Below the pieces are notes generated by a model, which saw only the letters and a program-made list of their open reading frames with translations, did no database searches and was not told the DNA's origin. From JAPLZH01 sp964450345 (GTDB lineage Bacteria > Patescibacteriota > Minisyncoccia > Phycocordibacterales > PALSA-1337), in assembly GCA_964450345.1 (NCBI GenBank), contig CAYVEL010000006.1:1-47343 (forward strand): a DNA stretch of 47,343 bases. Reading direction: 5' to 3'. Shown in pieces: positions 23,702-30,998 of the stretch (positions are counted from its first letter, which is position 1; each line of letters starts with the position of its first letter). The position numbers and the translations under genes were made by a program.

Positions 23702-24487
23702 TTAGCCACCCTTTGCCTTACCACCAGAGTCCTTGCCGAGAAAAACCTTCAGAATCCAATCGGCGTTGGAGTGATGTTTCAGAAGAGCAACAGAAATCGT
23801 GCGAATCATATGGTCTATGACACACTCGTTCATTTGTCTCCTTTGCGGGTCCAATTCTTTCTTGTTTAACTTCCGCCACTCGTATAGGGTAACCAAGTAG
23901 CATATTAAGCGCTTGCGAGTGACGTGGTATTTACCAGTCTTTTTATCCTTCAGATCCCGCAAACTATTCTGCAGACTTCTTAGTAGAAAGTTATTTCCGT
24001 TATTGACTACTACGAACTCAACGTATTTATTGAACATGAAGATAGACTTTGTAGAGTAGTTATTCTCGTCCAAGTCATTCGGAGTAAGTAGTATGTGTGA
24101 GATAGCTAAAAACTCTTCGAACACATCCGCTAGAAAGCGCTCTACATCCTCCGCCGGCAGATCAGCTTCTGAGATACCTGCGATCAATTTTACTAAAACC
24201 GCCTCGTATTCATAGAGCTTTTTAAGTAGTAGAGGATTAATATCTGTTAAATCCAGTTCACTTTCAGACTCGAGCATCCATATTACTGGCCACAGTGTTT
24301 CGAAAACTTGGCGAGCCATGCTGACTTTTCCTTCTCGACAGCTTTTTTGAATCATAAAGTTTGCTGAATCGAGATACGTAGATACTGGACCAAGTGTCAC
24401 AGCACCAAGCACAAGAGGGTTTGACTGAATCAGTGTGACTAACTTATATGATGGAATCCGGCAACCAGCTTTAATATATGTGGGCAT
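23702..24487 (-). CDS. Unknown soluble protein, 261 aa, orphan
   Basis: The product is mostly helical and soluble (MPTYIKAGCRIPSYKLVTLI...), with an acidic middle (EADLPAEDVERFLADVFEEF) and a basic C-terminal part (RDLKDKKTGKYHVTRKRLI, EWRKLNKKELDPQRRQMNEC), ending KDSGGKAKGG. I recognise no family or motif. The codon choice and GC are higher than in the flanking CPR-type genes, suggesting a different history. It stands alone, with its own consensus promoter, a leader of four stable hairpins (24488-24612) and a shared terminator. ATG24487 is the only start that leaves the hairpin leader untranslated; there is no clear Shine-Dalgarno. Confidence 0.68.
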   Translation of the reverse strand: MPTYIKAGCRIPSYKLVTLIQSNPLVLGAVTLGPVSTYLDSANFMIQKSCREGKVSMARQVFETLWPVIWMLESESELDLTDINPLLLKKLYEYEAVLVKLIAGISEADLPAEDVERFLADVFEEFLAISHILLTPNDLDENNYSTKSIFMFNKYVEFVVVNNGNNFLLRSLQNSLRDLKDKKTGKYHVTRKRLICYLVTLYEWRKLNKKELDPQRRQMNECVIDHMIRTISVALLKHHSNADWILKVFLGKDSGGKAKGG

Positions 24488-24648
24488 CTTAACTTTCTAG
24501 GCCGTAGCCTTGGGTCACTCTTCTCGTAAGAAAAGCGCCTATTTGCCGTGCGTACACGGTAATAAGCTTTGTTATTTATGTTTTTGGTAAAGAGCACGAC
24601 ACTCGTCGTACCAGAAAACACATTACGTTCTTTTCATTAACCTGTCAA
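24488..24648 (-). promoter_or_regulatory. Consensus promoter and four-hairpin leader (three UACG tetraloops)
   Basis: Minus strand: TTGACA (24648-24643), 17 bp, TAATGT (24625-24620). The leader of about 125 nt then forms ACGAC-GAGT-GTCGT (24609-24596), CCGTG-TACG-CACGG (24559-24546), CTTTTCT-TACG-AGAAGAG (24535-24518) and AGGC-TACG-GCCT (24510-24499), ending 11 nt before the start codon. UACG belongs to the extra-stable UNCG tetraloop class. Confidence 0.7.
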
Positions 24649-24696
24649 ATTGGGTTTTTCTTTTACGAAGTATTTCCAATATAATTTTTATGCCAC

Positions 24697-24725
24697 TTGA
24701 GTTTTTCCCTAAAATGTCGTATTTT
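24697..24725 (+). promoter_or_regulatory. Promoter of tRNA-Gln
   Basis: TTGAGT (24697-24702), a 17-bp spacer, TATTTT (24720-24725), 21 bp before the tRNA. Confidence 0.6.
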
Positions 24726-24746
24726 ATAGTGACAAATTTAATACAT

Positions 24747-24820
24747 TGCGGGATCGTCTAATGGTAGGACATGTGCCTCTGGAGCATAGAATCTTGGTTC
24801 GAGTCCAAGTCCCGCAGCCA
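24747..24820 (+). tRNA. tRNA-Gln(CTG)
   Basis: A cloverleaf with acceptor TGCGGGA/TCCCGCA (weak U1-A72 pair, typical of tRNA-Gln), anticodon stem TGTGC/GCATA with loop CTCTGGA (anticodon CTG at 24779-24781), T arm CTTGG/CCAAG, discriminator G24817. Here CCA is encoded (24818-24820), unlike the other three tRNAs in the window. The last bases are repeated 231 bp downstream. It reads CAG. Confidence 0.93.
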
Positions 24821-24880
24821 AATTTTAAGCGTAAAATTTGCGTCGAAAATAGCAATTTTCGACGACAGGTTTACAAAATA

Positions 24881-24908
24881 AGAAAAAGCCACCGTCAGGT
24901 GGTTTTTT
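24881..24908 (+). terminator. Terminator behind tRNA-Gln
   Basis: CCACC-GTCA-GGTGG (24889-24902) within an A-rich left and T-rich right flank (T run 24903-24908). Confidence 0.85.
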
Positions 24909-24991
24909 CTTTTGTCCGCGGTACAATTGGGACGAGAAAGCCGGACTGAAGTCTCGTTGTGAGTGAAACGAACAAGAGACGAAGGAGACGG

Positions 24992-25031
24992 GGTCGCAGG
25001 GATTTTTGCAGAGCAAAAATAACCTGTGACC
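24992..25031. repeat. Long imperfect palindrome directly before the tRNA-end copy
   Basis: GGTCGCAGG (24992-25000) pairs with CCTGTGACC (25023-25031) with one G-U, and inside it ATTTTTGC (25002-25009) pairs with GCAAAAAT (25013-25020) around AGA. The right arm overlaps the first base of the tRNA-Gln 3' copy. This looks like the end of an element rather than a terminator, since no T run follows. Confidence 0.6.
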
Positions 25032-25052
25032 GAGTCCAAGTCCCGCAGCCAA
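25031..25052 (+). repeat. 22-bp perfect copy of the tRNA-Gln 3' end (attachment-site-like)
   Basis: Bases 25031-25052 are identical to 24800-24821: from the T loop through the acceptor strand, CCA and one more base. The spacing is 231 bp. It is preceded by TGTGAC (25025-25030), the same six bases as before the tRNA-Asp end copy at 114. No integrase gene is in the window. Confidence 0.85.
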
Positions 25053-25117
25053 CTTGAGCTAGCACGAGTCGCGTAGTATAGCTATTAAAAATAAACTGAG
25101 TGCGATATAATACTAAT

Positions 25118-25483
25118 ATGAAATGGAAAATATATTTGTGGGTATATACCATAATGACAGCTATAGGGATAATAGCTTTAATTCCTGCATTGTCATCTCT
25201 AAATTTTGCAAGTTACGAAGGGTTGATTGAAGGAATTGTGCTCACAATCGCAACTTACTCCTATGTTTATAATAAGAAAATCTTTCCTACAATTGCGTGG
25301 AAGTGTATATTCGTATATCTGTTGATCCTATGGGCTCTTCAAATACTAGTCAAGATAGTTCCAATTGATTTTCTAAGCTTTATTGAGACAAATATCTATA
25401 ATGGGCTAGGACCAATCATCTTCTCTATTGTTTTAAGTATTCCTGCAATAATTGCGATGTATCGGCTGGGAAAGAGAACATAA
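25118..25483 (+). CDS. Small membrane protein, 121 aa, unknown
   Basis: The product has four hydrophobic segments (about 3-25, 38-54, 60-82, 98-115) and a short basic end (YRLGKRT). No family is recognised. ATG25118 is preferred over the in-frame GTG at 25100 because TATAAT (25106-25111) ends 6 bp upstream, the leaderless pattern seen elsewhere in the window. It is the first gene after the tRNA-Gln end copy and is followed by gene debris, so it may be cargo of a former mobile element. Confidence 0.6.
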   Translation: MKWKIYLWVYTIMTAIGIIALIPALSSLNFASYEGLIEGIVLTIATYSYVYNKKIFPTIAWKCIFVYLLILWALQILVKIVPIDFLSFIETNIYNGLGPIIFSIVLSIPAIIAMYRLGKRT

Positions 25484-25535
25484 ATAAATTATCTCAAGGA
25501 TCAATTAGTTAGTTATTTTTTCAGTAGGAACACTT

Positions 25536-25664
25536 GTGCTTGTTGGCGGAGTATTTGCGCTTGTTTTAGGTGGGGATAAAGTGGCTCCGATTGTTGCGGT
25601 GGTCGCGACAACCATAATGGTTCTGGTTTTCCGTAAGCACTTTAAGAAAGTAATGAAAAAGTAG
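25536..25664 (+). CDS. Possible 42-residue membrane peptide or gene fragment
   Basis: From GTG25536 the frame reads a Gly-Val-rich hydrophobic stretch with one helix (TMs around GGDKVAPIVAVVATTIMVLV) and a basic tail FRKHFKKVMKK. The frame stays open about 10 codons further upstream but has no ATG there. No Shine-Dalgarno. The end looks like a genuine membrane-protein C-terminus, so it is either a small protein or the tail of a broken gene. Confidence 0.3.
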   Translation: MLVGGVFALVLGGDKVAPIVAVVATTIMVLVFRKHFKKVMKK

Positions 25665-25938
25665 CCTGCTCAAGTCGCGTCGAAGACCTCAAGAAAATTA
25701 TGCTAGTAAGTTCATAAATGAGCATAAGCCAGAGATAAAGAAAATTCTATCCAAGAACGAAGACTGGTTCATGTCTATTCCATCAATTTCTGAAAATAAA
25801 AACTACATATACACCGAGAGCGAAAAGATTAAAGATTTACTTAAGAAAATTATCACTGTAAATTTCGCAGGTGGTGTCGGAGTTACTGATAAACTATGGT
25901 TAAGGAAGGAGATTAGGAAGAAGTTGCTGGAAATGTAG
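25657..25938 (+). pseudogene. Decayed or truncated ORF, unknown family
   Basis: The frame is open for 93 codons but has no ATG, GTG or TTG before codon 39 (ATG25771). The translated part (FINEHKPEIKKILSKNEDWF, then KIKDLLKKIITVNFAGG and LRKEIRKKLLEM) looks like a real, charged, helical protein C-terminus. It overlaps the end of the preceding peptide frame. A remnant of a longer gene is the simplest reading; a 55-residue protein from ATG25771 is the alternative. Confidence 0.4.
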
Positions 25939-25960
25939 AAATGTTTAGAATTTAAATAAC

Positions 25961-26668
25961 ATGTCTAAATATACACCCGTAAAACAAGCCCTAATACTTT
26001 CCGGAGGTCGTGGTACTAGAATGTCTAAAGAATTTAATCCTGATTCTTGTAAGAGTCTGATTAAATATAATGGGAAAGAGATGATTAGTTATCTAGTAGA
26101 TTCTTTAATTGAGGGCGGTATTACAGATTTTGTATTTGCAACGAATAATCACTCTGATTTAGCAGTTAAAGAGATTATTACAGAAAAAGGAATTAAAAAT
26201 TTTACTGTTGTAGTATCTGATGGTAAATACAGAGGTGTACCTTATGAAATCAGAGACTATCTCGAGGATAGGTTTTTAATGGTTTGTGGTCATCATCCAG
26301 TAAGTTCAGAGCATGTTCGTAAAATGATAGTTTCTTCTAAGGAACATGAAAATGTTATGAGTGTGTATGACAATAGTATCTACACGATGGATAAGGATAA
26401 GAGAATAATAAAAGATGGAGAAGGATTAAGATTTATTGATTTAAAATTAGAGAAAATAGGAGAGAACCATCTATACGTAAGAAATCCATATATTTTAAAT
26501 AAAAAAATAATTGAGTCTGTTCATAATGATAATTACACACAGACTTTTAGTTATTATATTTTTAAGAATAGTTTACTGGGTGAAAAAATTGGTTTAGTTG
26601 AAGCTGATATGCCACCAGAGTTTGATTATGATAGCGAATTCATTAGAACCGTAAAATATTTGGGTTAG
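25961..26668 (+). CDS. Nucleotidyltransferase (sugar-nucleotide pyrophosphorylase-like)
   Basis: The 235-aa product opens with the GT-A nucleotidyltransferase signature: QALILSGGRGTRM (about 9-21) then a conserved Lys in KSLIKYNGKEMI. Residues MVCGHHP (about 106) stand where the metal-binding Asp motif (GD) normally occurs, so the acidic residue there may be changed to GH. The enzymes couple NTP with a sugar phosphate or phosphocholine; the exact substrate cannot be told. The length is near the minimal catalytic domain, with no left-handed helix domain. It is followed by a separately promoted PurM-like gene. Confidence 0.75.
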   Translation: MSKYTPVKQALILSGGRGTRMSKEFNPDSCKSLIKYNGKEMISYLVDSLIEGGITDFVFATNNHSDLAVKEIITEKGIKNFTVVVSDGKYRGVPYEIRDYLEDRFLMVCGHHPVSSEHVRKMIVSSKEHENVMSVYDNSIYTMDKDKRIIKDGEGLRFIDLKLEKIGENHLYVRNPYILNKKIIESVHNDNYTQTFSYYIFKNSLLGEKIGLVEADMPPEFDYDSEFIRTVKYLG

Positions 26669-26699
26669 TAAATAAAATATTAAAAAATTATTTTTCAGC

Positions 26700-26755
26700 T
26701 TGCTATTTATGTCAAAAATATGTATTTTGTAATCTGAAAGGAAGCAGATTGACAT
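26700..26755 (+). promoter_or_regulatory. Promoter and hairpin-presented ribosome binding site of the purM-like gene
   Basis: TTGCTA (26700-26705), 17 bp, TATTTT (26723-26728). Just downstream, AATCTG (26731-26736) and CAGATT (26745-26750) form a stem whose eight-base loop AAAGGAAG is the purine-rich site 11 nt before ATG26756. The ribosome site is thus exposed on a loop. Confidence 0.55.
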
Positions 26756-27847
26756 ATGAAAAAACCAATGACATACGCTGGTTCCGGTGTTAATTATAGC
26801 GATATTGATCCTGCAAAGGTGTTCGCTCAACAATTTGCACCAGGAACTATACTCGGTCCGGAAAAGTTTGGTGTTAAACCATTCGAGCAGTTCAGAGGTG
26901 AAAGTGCATACGTTCTACGTTTGCCTGACGGCTCTTTTATTGCACACGTCGAAGAAGGTCTTGGCACAAAAGTGTGCATGGCTGATTTGTTGTATTCTGA
27001 AACAGAAGATCCTATTGGATACGAGGCTGTCGGTCAGGATACTGTGGCTATGATTGTTAATGACATGATTACGCTCGGTATTCCGCCCGTATCTCTTCAA
27101 ATGCATTTGGCGGTTGGGTCTGGCGCTTGGCTTAAGGATAAGGTTCGCGTAGAGTCCTTATTCAAAGGCTGGTTTAATGGAGCGATCGAATCTGGTGCTG
27201 CGTGGACTGGTGGTGAGACTCCTGTTTTGAAGGATATTATTAATCCAGATACGGCTGTTATTGCTGGATCAGCGGTGGGGTATTTACCAAGACCGCATTC
27301 TCCAATCAAGGAAAAAATTAAAGCCGGTGACGCGATTATTGTATTACAATCATCCGGGGTGCATGCTAATGGAATTACGTTAATCCGCCAGATTGCAGAA
27401 AAACAATCAGACGGTGGCGTGGAGCTGTGTCGCAAGTCACTTATTCCTACACGCGTTTATGTGAAGGCTGTGAATGCACTACACACGGCTGGAATCATTC
27501 CTCACTACGCTATTCATATTACTGGCCACGGCTGGCGGAAGATTATGCGTGCTCGTCAACCATTTGTTTATGTTATCGATAGCACACCTTGGCCCATACC
27601 TGAAATTTTCACCATGGTTCAGGAGTTGGGCAATGTTGATGACAAGGAGATGTGGGGCAACTATAATATGGGCGCCGGTTTTGCACTCATTGTTGATCGT
27701 AAGGATGTTGATCACACACTGAAAGTCTGTTGTCAGGCTGGTTACGTTACTTACATGGTCGGCCATGTCGAAGATGGTGAAAAACAGGTGATCATCAAAC
27801 CACAGAACCTTAGGTTTGAAGATGAATCCATGAAGCTTCGTGGATAA
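26756..27847 (+). CDS. purM: PurM-like phosphoribosylformylglycinamidine cyclo-ligase (AIR synthase)
   Basis: The 363-aa product matches PurM in order: MTYAGSGVNYSDID at the start, the ATP-binding region (ESAYVLRLPDGSFIAH, GLGTKVCMADLL), AVGQDTVAMIVNDMITLG, GGETPVL, SSGVHANGITLIR, HITGHGWRKIMR, and the closing NVDDKEMWGNYNMGAGFAL. PurM closes the imidazole ring of purines using ATP. ITGHGW replaces the usual ITGGG, so a related AIR-synthase-fold enzyme cannot be excluded. No other pur gene is in the window; many CPR genomes lack the pathway. Higher GC and different codon choice than both neighbours suggest transfer. It has its own promoter and terminator. Confidence 0.8.
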   Translation: MKKPMTYAGSGVNYSDIDPAKVFAQQFAPGTILGPEKFGVKPFEQFRGESAYVLRLPDGSFIAHVEEGLGTKVCMADLLYSETEDPIGYEAVGQDTVAMIVNDMITLGIPPVSLQMHLAVGSGAWLKDKVRVESLFKGWFNGAIESGAAWTGGETPVLKDIINPDTAVIAGSAVGYLPRPHSPIKEKIKAGDAIIVLQSSGVHANGITLIRQIAEKQSDGGVELCRKSLIPTRVYVKAVNALHTAGIIPHYAIHITGHGWRKIMRARQPFVYVIDSTPWPIPEIFTMVQELGNVDDKEMWGNYNMGAGFALIVDRKDVDHTLKVCCQAGYVTYMVGHVEDGEKQVIIKPQNLRFEDESMKLRG

Positions 27848-27860
27848 TCTAAGTTCTTAA

Positions 27861-27893
27861 GCCGCATTCCTGCATAGCAGGAATGCGGCTTTT
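27861..27893 (+). terminator. Terminator of the purM-like gene
   Basis: GCCGCATTCCTGC (27861-27873), loop ATA, perfect complement 27877-27889, then TTTT. Confidence 0.9.
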
Positions 27894-27896
27894 ATT

Positions 27897-27905
27897 TGTG
27901 ATAAT
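27897..27905 (+). promoter_or_regulatory. Extended -10 promoter, nearly leaderless
   Basis: TG-T-GATAAT ends 8 bp before ATG27914. Confidence 0.5.
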
Positions 27906-27913
27906 ATATAAAA

Positions 27914-28393
27914 ATGGCAATAATAACCGAAACGAGTAATTTCATAGTCGAATCGCATGAACAACCATTCATTCCTAGAACTGATGGTGGTCATATTCGA
28001 ATTAGGATTAAAGATAAGAGTATTTCTGATAGGACGAAGCTCGATCCGAAAACTGCTATAGAATTAATGAGACTAACTATGATAGTTGGTGAAGCTTTTG
28101 AAATTGCCATGAATAATAGAGGAATTCCGGTTTTAAAAATAAATTATCAAGACATGGGTAATTGGGCATTTAAGACAGGCGATAAACCATTTCTACATGT
28201 TCACGTTTTCGGTAGAGCTACCAATGCAGTTAAACAGATTTGGCCAGAAAGTGTATATCTACCAGACAGAAAGACTGGTTTTTATGATGGATTCGAACCT
28301 TTGAATGCTGAAGATATTATTGAAATTCAAAAACAAATTAAGATCGTGGAGTCGCAGGAAAAGTACGAATTATCTAAGTGGGGGATTAATTAA
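27914..28393 (+). CDS. HIT-like (histidine triad) nucleotide hydrolase/transferase fold protein
   Basis: The 159-aa product has the HIT core: a strand region (MAIITETSNFIVESHEQPFI, GGHIRIRIKDKSISDR), a helix (DPKTAIELMRLTMIVGEAFE), the NYQDMGNWA segment, and HVHVFGR near residue 95-101, where HIT enzymes carry the catalytic His-x-His-x-His; here the third position is Phe-Gly, so the triad is degenerate, as in some HIT subfamilies. Likely a nucleotide phosphohydrolase or nucleotidyltransferase, substrate unknown. First of a tight run with an EEP-family hydrolase (5-bp gap) and an ABC transporter. Confidence 0.65.
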   Translation: MAIITETSNFIVESHEQPFIPRTDGGHIRIRIKDKSISDRTKLDPKTAIELMRLTMIVGEAFEIAMNNRGIPVLKINYQDMGNWAFKTGDKPFLHVHVFGRATNAVKQIWPESVYLPDRKTGFYDGFEPLNAEDIIEIQKQIKIVESQEKYELSKWGIN

Positions 28394-28398
28394 AAAAT

Positions 28399-29151
28399 AT
28401 GAAATTCTTTTGTTTAAATTTATGGGGTGGAAGAATGGGAGACGATCTTTTTAGTTATCTTAAGGAAAATTTAAACAGCGCAGATGTATTCTTATTTCAA
28501 GAAGTTTTTAAGGGTGGCAATTCAAAACAGCAGGGTAATTTAACTAATATACAAAATCCTGATCCTAGTCTTTTCGAACATTTAACTGAGTTGTTTACTG
28601 GATATAATGGTTTGTTTTGTCCCGTTTTTGAAGAAGCTTATGGTATAGCGATGTTCATTAAGAAGGATATTAAGATTATTAAAAATGGTGAAGTGATCCT
28701 GTTCGATAATCCAGATTTTCCAAATAATGAAGATGAAGATATTGATCACACTAGAAAGATGCAGTGGGTAGAAATAGAGAAGGATGGCAATAAATTACTA
28801 GTAATGAATGTTCATGGTACCTGGTCTACCGCAGGTAAAAGCGATTCTCCAGAGAGATTAGTTCAGTCAGAGAGAATCATTTCTTTTATGGATAAGTCTA
28901 ATCTTCCTAAGGTTTTAATGGGTGATTTTAATCTAAGACCAGATACTAAGAGTGTGTCTATGCTTGAAGATAAACTTAATAATTTGATTAAGTCTAATAA
29001 TATTGAGACCACCAGAACTTCTCTTTATACTAAGACAGAAAAATTTGCAGATTATACTTTTATCGGTGATGATTTGAAAGTTAAAAACTTTGAAGTTTTA
29101 ATGCATAAAGCTTCGGATCATGCGGCGATGGTTTTGGATTTAGATTTTTAA
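28399..29151 (+). CDS. Endonuclease/exonuclease/phosphatase (EEP) family hydrolase
   Basis: The 250-aa product shows all EEP landmarks: LNLWGG with Asn7, FQEVF with the metal-binding Glu, VMNVHGTW with the catalytic-region His, MGDFNLRP (Asp and Asn), YTFIGDD and the final SDHAAM Asp-His pair. EEP enzymes are Mg-dependent phosphodiesterases, including AP endonucleases, sphingomyelinase-like and inositol-phosphate phosphatases; the substrate cannot be told. It lacks a signal peptide. It lies between the HIT-like gene and the exporter genes with 5-bp and 4-bp gaps, so it is in the same operon. Confidence 0.85.
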   Translation: MKFFCLNLWGGRMGDDLFSYLKENLNSADVFLFQEVFKGGNSKQQGNLTNIQNPDPSLFEHLTELFTGYNGLFCPVFEEAYGIAMFIKKDIKIIKNGEVILFDNPDFPNNEDEDIDHTRKMQWVEIEKDGNKLLVMNVHGTWSTAGKSDSPERLVQSERIISFMDKSNLPKVLMGDFNLRPDTKSVSMLEDKLNNLIKSNNIETTRTSLYTKTEKFADYTFIGDDLKVKNFEVLMHKASDHAAMVLDLDF

Positions 29152-29155
29152 TGTT

Positions 29156-29965
29156 ATGAAGAAATTTATAAGACAAGGAATAGTTATTATTAAAACAGCC
29201 TGGGTAAGGAATCTTAATTATCGTTTCACTGCTATTATGTATCGTGCTGGTGAGATTGCGGAATTACTTGTATTGATTCTGATGTGGACTGCTATATATG
29301 AGAATGGAGAAGGATTAATAAAAGGTTTTTCACTGAGCGAGATGATAACGTATGTGCTTATTGGTAATATATTTTCAGTAGCTGTAAGGAATTTTTTACC
29401 AAGTTATATATCTAGAGATATTAATGAAGGCAAACTTTCTATGTTTTTAGTTAAGCCTATATCTTATATTAAGTTCATATTTTTTAATGAGCTTGGTAGG
29501 GCTGCTTTTAATACTATCACTGCAGTAAGTCTTCAATTTATTTTAGTTTTATTTTTTATTGATAAATTTAAATTAAATACAGATCCAGCTTATATATTGT
29601 TAATTATATTAATGTTGATTCTAGCTTTTGCTATTGAATGGTTAATAGGTTTTTTAATTGGAATAATTGCTTTTTGGACAGATGAAGTAGACGGAGCCCA
29701 ATCAACGATTGATCGTGTAAAAAGATTTTTTGCTGGTGGATATTTCCCCCTAAGTCTTTTACCTACAAGTCTTGCAACCTTAAGTACGTATCTTCCGTTT
29801 GCTTACTCTTTTTATTTTCCAGCACAGCTTTATCTTAAAAAAATAGATTTGCATGCAGGATTAATTGGTGTGGGTGTTCAGGTCGCATGGATAATTATTT
29901 TATCTGGAATTTTATATGTAACTTGGAAGAAAGGGTTAAAGAGATATGAAGCTAGCGGGTCATAA
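29156..29965 (+). CDS. ABC-2 family transporter permease
   Basis: The 269-aa product has six hydrophobic segments (about 27-48, 58-80, 110-132, 143-170, 195-215, 236-258) with the pattern of the ABC-2 permease family PF06182 (DUF990): FTAIMYRAGEIAELLVLILM at the start, EGKLSMFLVKPISY as coupling helix, and FFAGGYFPLSLLP. The ATPase follows 3 bp downstream. Systems of this family often have two different permeases; only one is present here, so it may act as a homodimer. Substrate unknown. Confidence 0.87.
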   Translation: MKKFIRQGIVIIKTAWVRNLNYRFTAIMYRAGEIAELLVLILMWTAIYENGEGLIKGFSLSEMITYVLIGNIFSVAVRNFLPSYISRDINEGKLSMFLVKPISYIKFIFFNELGRAAFNTITAVSLQFILVLFFIDKFKLNTDPAYILLIILMLILAFAIEWLIGFLIGIIAFWTDEVDGAQSTIDRVKRFFAGGYFPLSLLPTSLATLSTYLPFAYSFYFPAQLYLKKIDLHAGLIGVGVQVAWIIILSGILYVTWKKGLKRYEASGS

Positions 29966-29968
29966 AAA

Positions 29969-30961
29969 ATGATTATTATACAAGTAAAAAATTTAGTTAA
30001 AAAATATGAATTCTACCGTAAGCAAGTAGGGTTACTGGGTACAATAAAATCTTTTTTCTATCGTAGAAATATGTATAAGGACGCGGTAAATGATATTTCT
30101 TTTGATATTGAAGAAGGTGAGATTGTTGGTTTTCTCGGTCCGAATGGCGCAGGAAAAACTACAACCTTAAAAATGTTATCTGGTATTTTGTATCCAACTT
30201 CTGGATATATGAATGTGCTCGGTTTTAATCCAATAAAAAGACAAAAAGAATTTAAGAAGAATTTCGGTATAGTCATGGGGCAGAAAGATCAATTAGTAAA
30301 ACTTCTTACTCCGATGGATAATTTTCTCTTATTTAAAGAATTTTATAATGTTTCGGATGGGGATTTTAAAATGATTTTTGAGGAACTTACAGAGCTGTTG
30401 GATATAAAAGATTCTTTAGATATACAGGTTAAAAAACTGTCTTTGGGACAGAGGATGAAATGTGAACTGGTAGCAGCGCTTTTACATAATCCCAAAATAC
30501 TTTTCTTAGATGAACCGACTATAGGGCTTGATGTCGTGGCGCAGAAAAATATCAGAGATTTTATTAAGAAATATAATAAGACAAAGAAAACTACAATTCT
30601 ACTTACATCGCATTATATGGATGATATTAAGGAGTTGTGTGAAAGGGTGATTATTATAAATTTTGGAAAGATTATTTATGATGGTAAATTGTCCAAGCTT
30701 ATTTCAACATATGCTACTGATAAGATAATAAGAATTACTACGACAGAACCGATTACCAAAGAAGTTCTAGAACAGTTTGGTGTAGTAGAAGATTTTCAAG
30801 ATATTAGGGCTTCTATAAGAGTTCCTAGAGATAATGTTAAATCTATTGCTGCAAAAATAATCTCATCTAATTTACCAGTTGAAGATATTTTAATAGATGA
30901 AATGCCCATAGATGAAATTATTAGAATAATCTTTCAAAGTAAAAGTGAGATAGTGGAGTAG
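29969..30961 (+). CDS. ABC transporter ATP-binding protein (ABC-2 exporter)
   Basis: The 330-aa product has Walker A GPNGAGKTT (57-65), Q-loop GIVMGQKDQL, signature LSLGQRMKCE (about 157-166), Walker B ILFLDEPTIGLD and the switch His in LLTSHYMDD. A C-terminal extension of about 95 residues (from about 235) is typical of NatA/DrrA-like drug or polysaccharide exporters. The signature LSLGQ instead of LSGGQ is usual for this subfamily. It pairs with the upstream permease. It ends at a strong bidirectional terminator. Confidence 0.92.
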   Translation: MIIIQVKNLVKKYEFYRKQVGLLGTIKSFFYRRNMYKDAVNDISFDIEEGEIVGFLGPNGAGKTTTLKMLSGILYPTSGYMNVLGFNPIKRQKEFKKNFGIVMGQKDQLVKLLTPMDNFLLFKEFYNVSDGDFKMIFEELTELLDIKDSLDIQVKKLSLGQRMKCELVAALLHNPKILFLDEPTIGLDVVAQKNIRDFIKKYNKTKKTTILLTSHYMDDIKELCERVIIINFGKIIYDGKLSKLISTYATDKIIRITTTEPITKEVLEQFGVVEDFQDIRASIRVPRDNVKSIAAKIISSNLPVEDILIDEMPIDEIIRIIFQSKSEIVE

Positions 30962-30998
30962 GGTCTAATGGTTTTTAAAATAAAAAGGTAAATAAAAT

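Larger units (their letters stand above)
25484..25960 (+). other. Region of gene fragments after the tRNA-Gln locus
   Basis: No complete gene. It contains a short membrane-peptide frame (25536-25664) directly followed by an open frame without a proper start (25657-25938). The composition is close to its surroundings. It looks like decayed accessory DNA. Confidence 0.5.

Noticed and set aside
24747..24820. tRNA-Gln read as tRNA-Trp because CCTCTGGAG resembles a CCA anticodon region
   Set aside because: With a five-pair stem TGTGC/GCATA the loop is CTCTGGA and the anticodon is CTG; the weak U1-A72 pair also fits tRNA-Gln.
29156..30961. Missing second ABC-2 permease as evidence of a broken transporter
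   Set aside because: Both genes are intact and tightly coupled; many ABC-2 exporters work with one permease as a homodimer.
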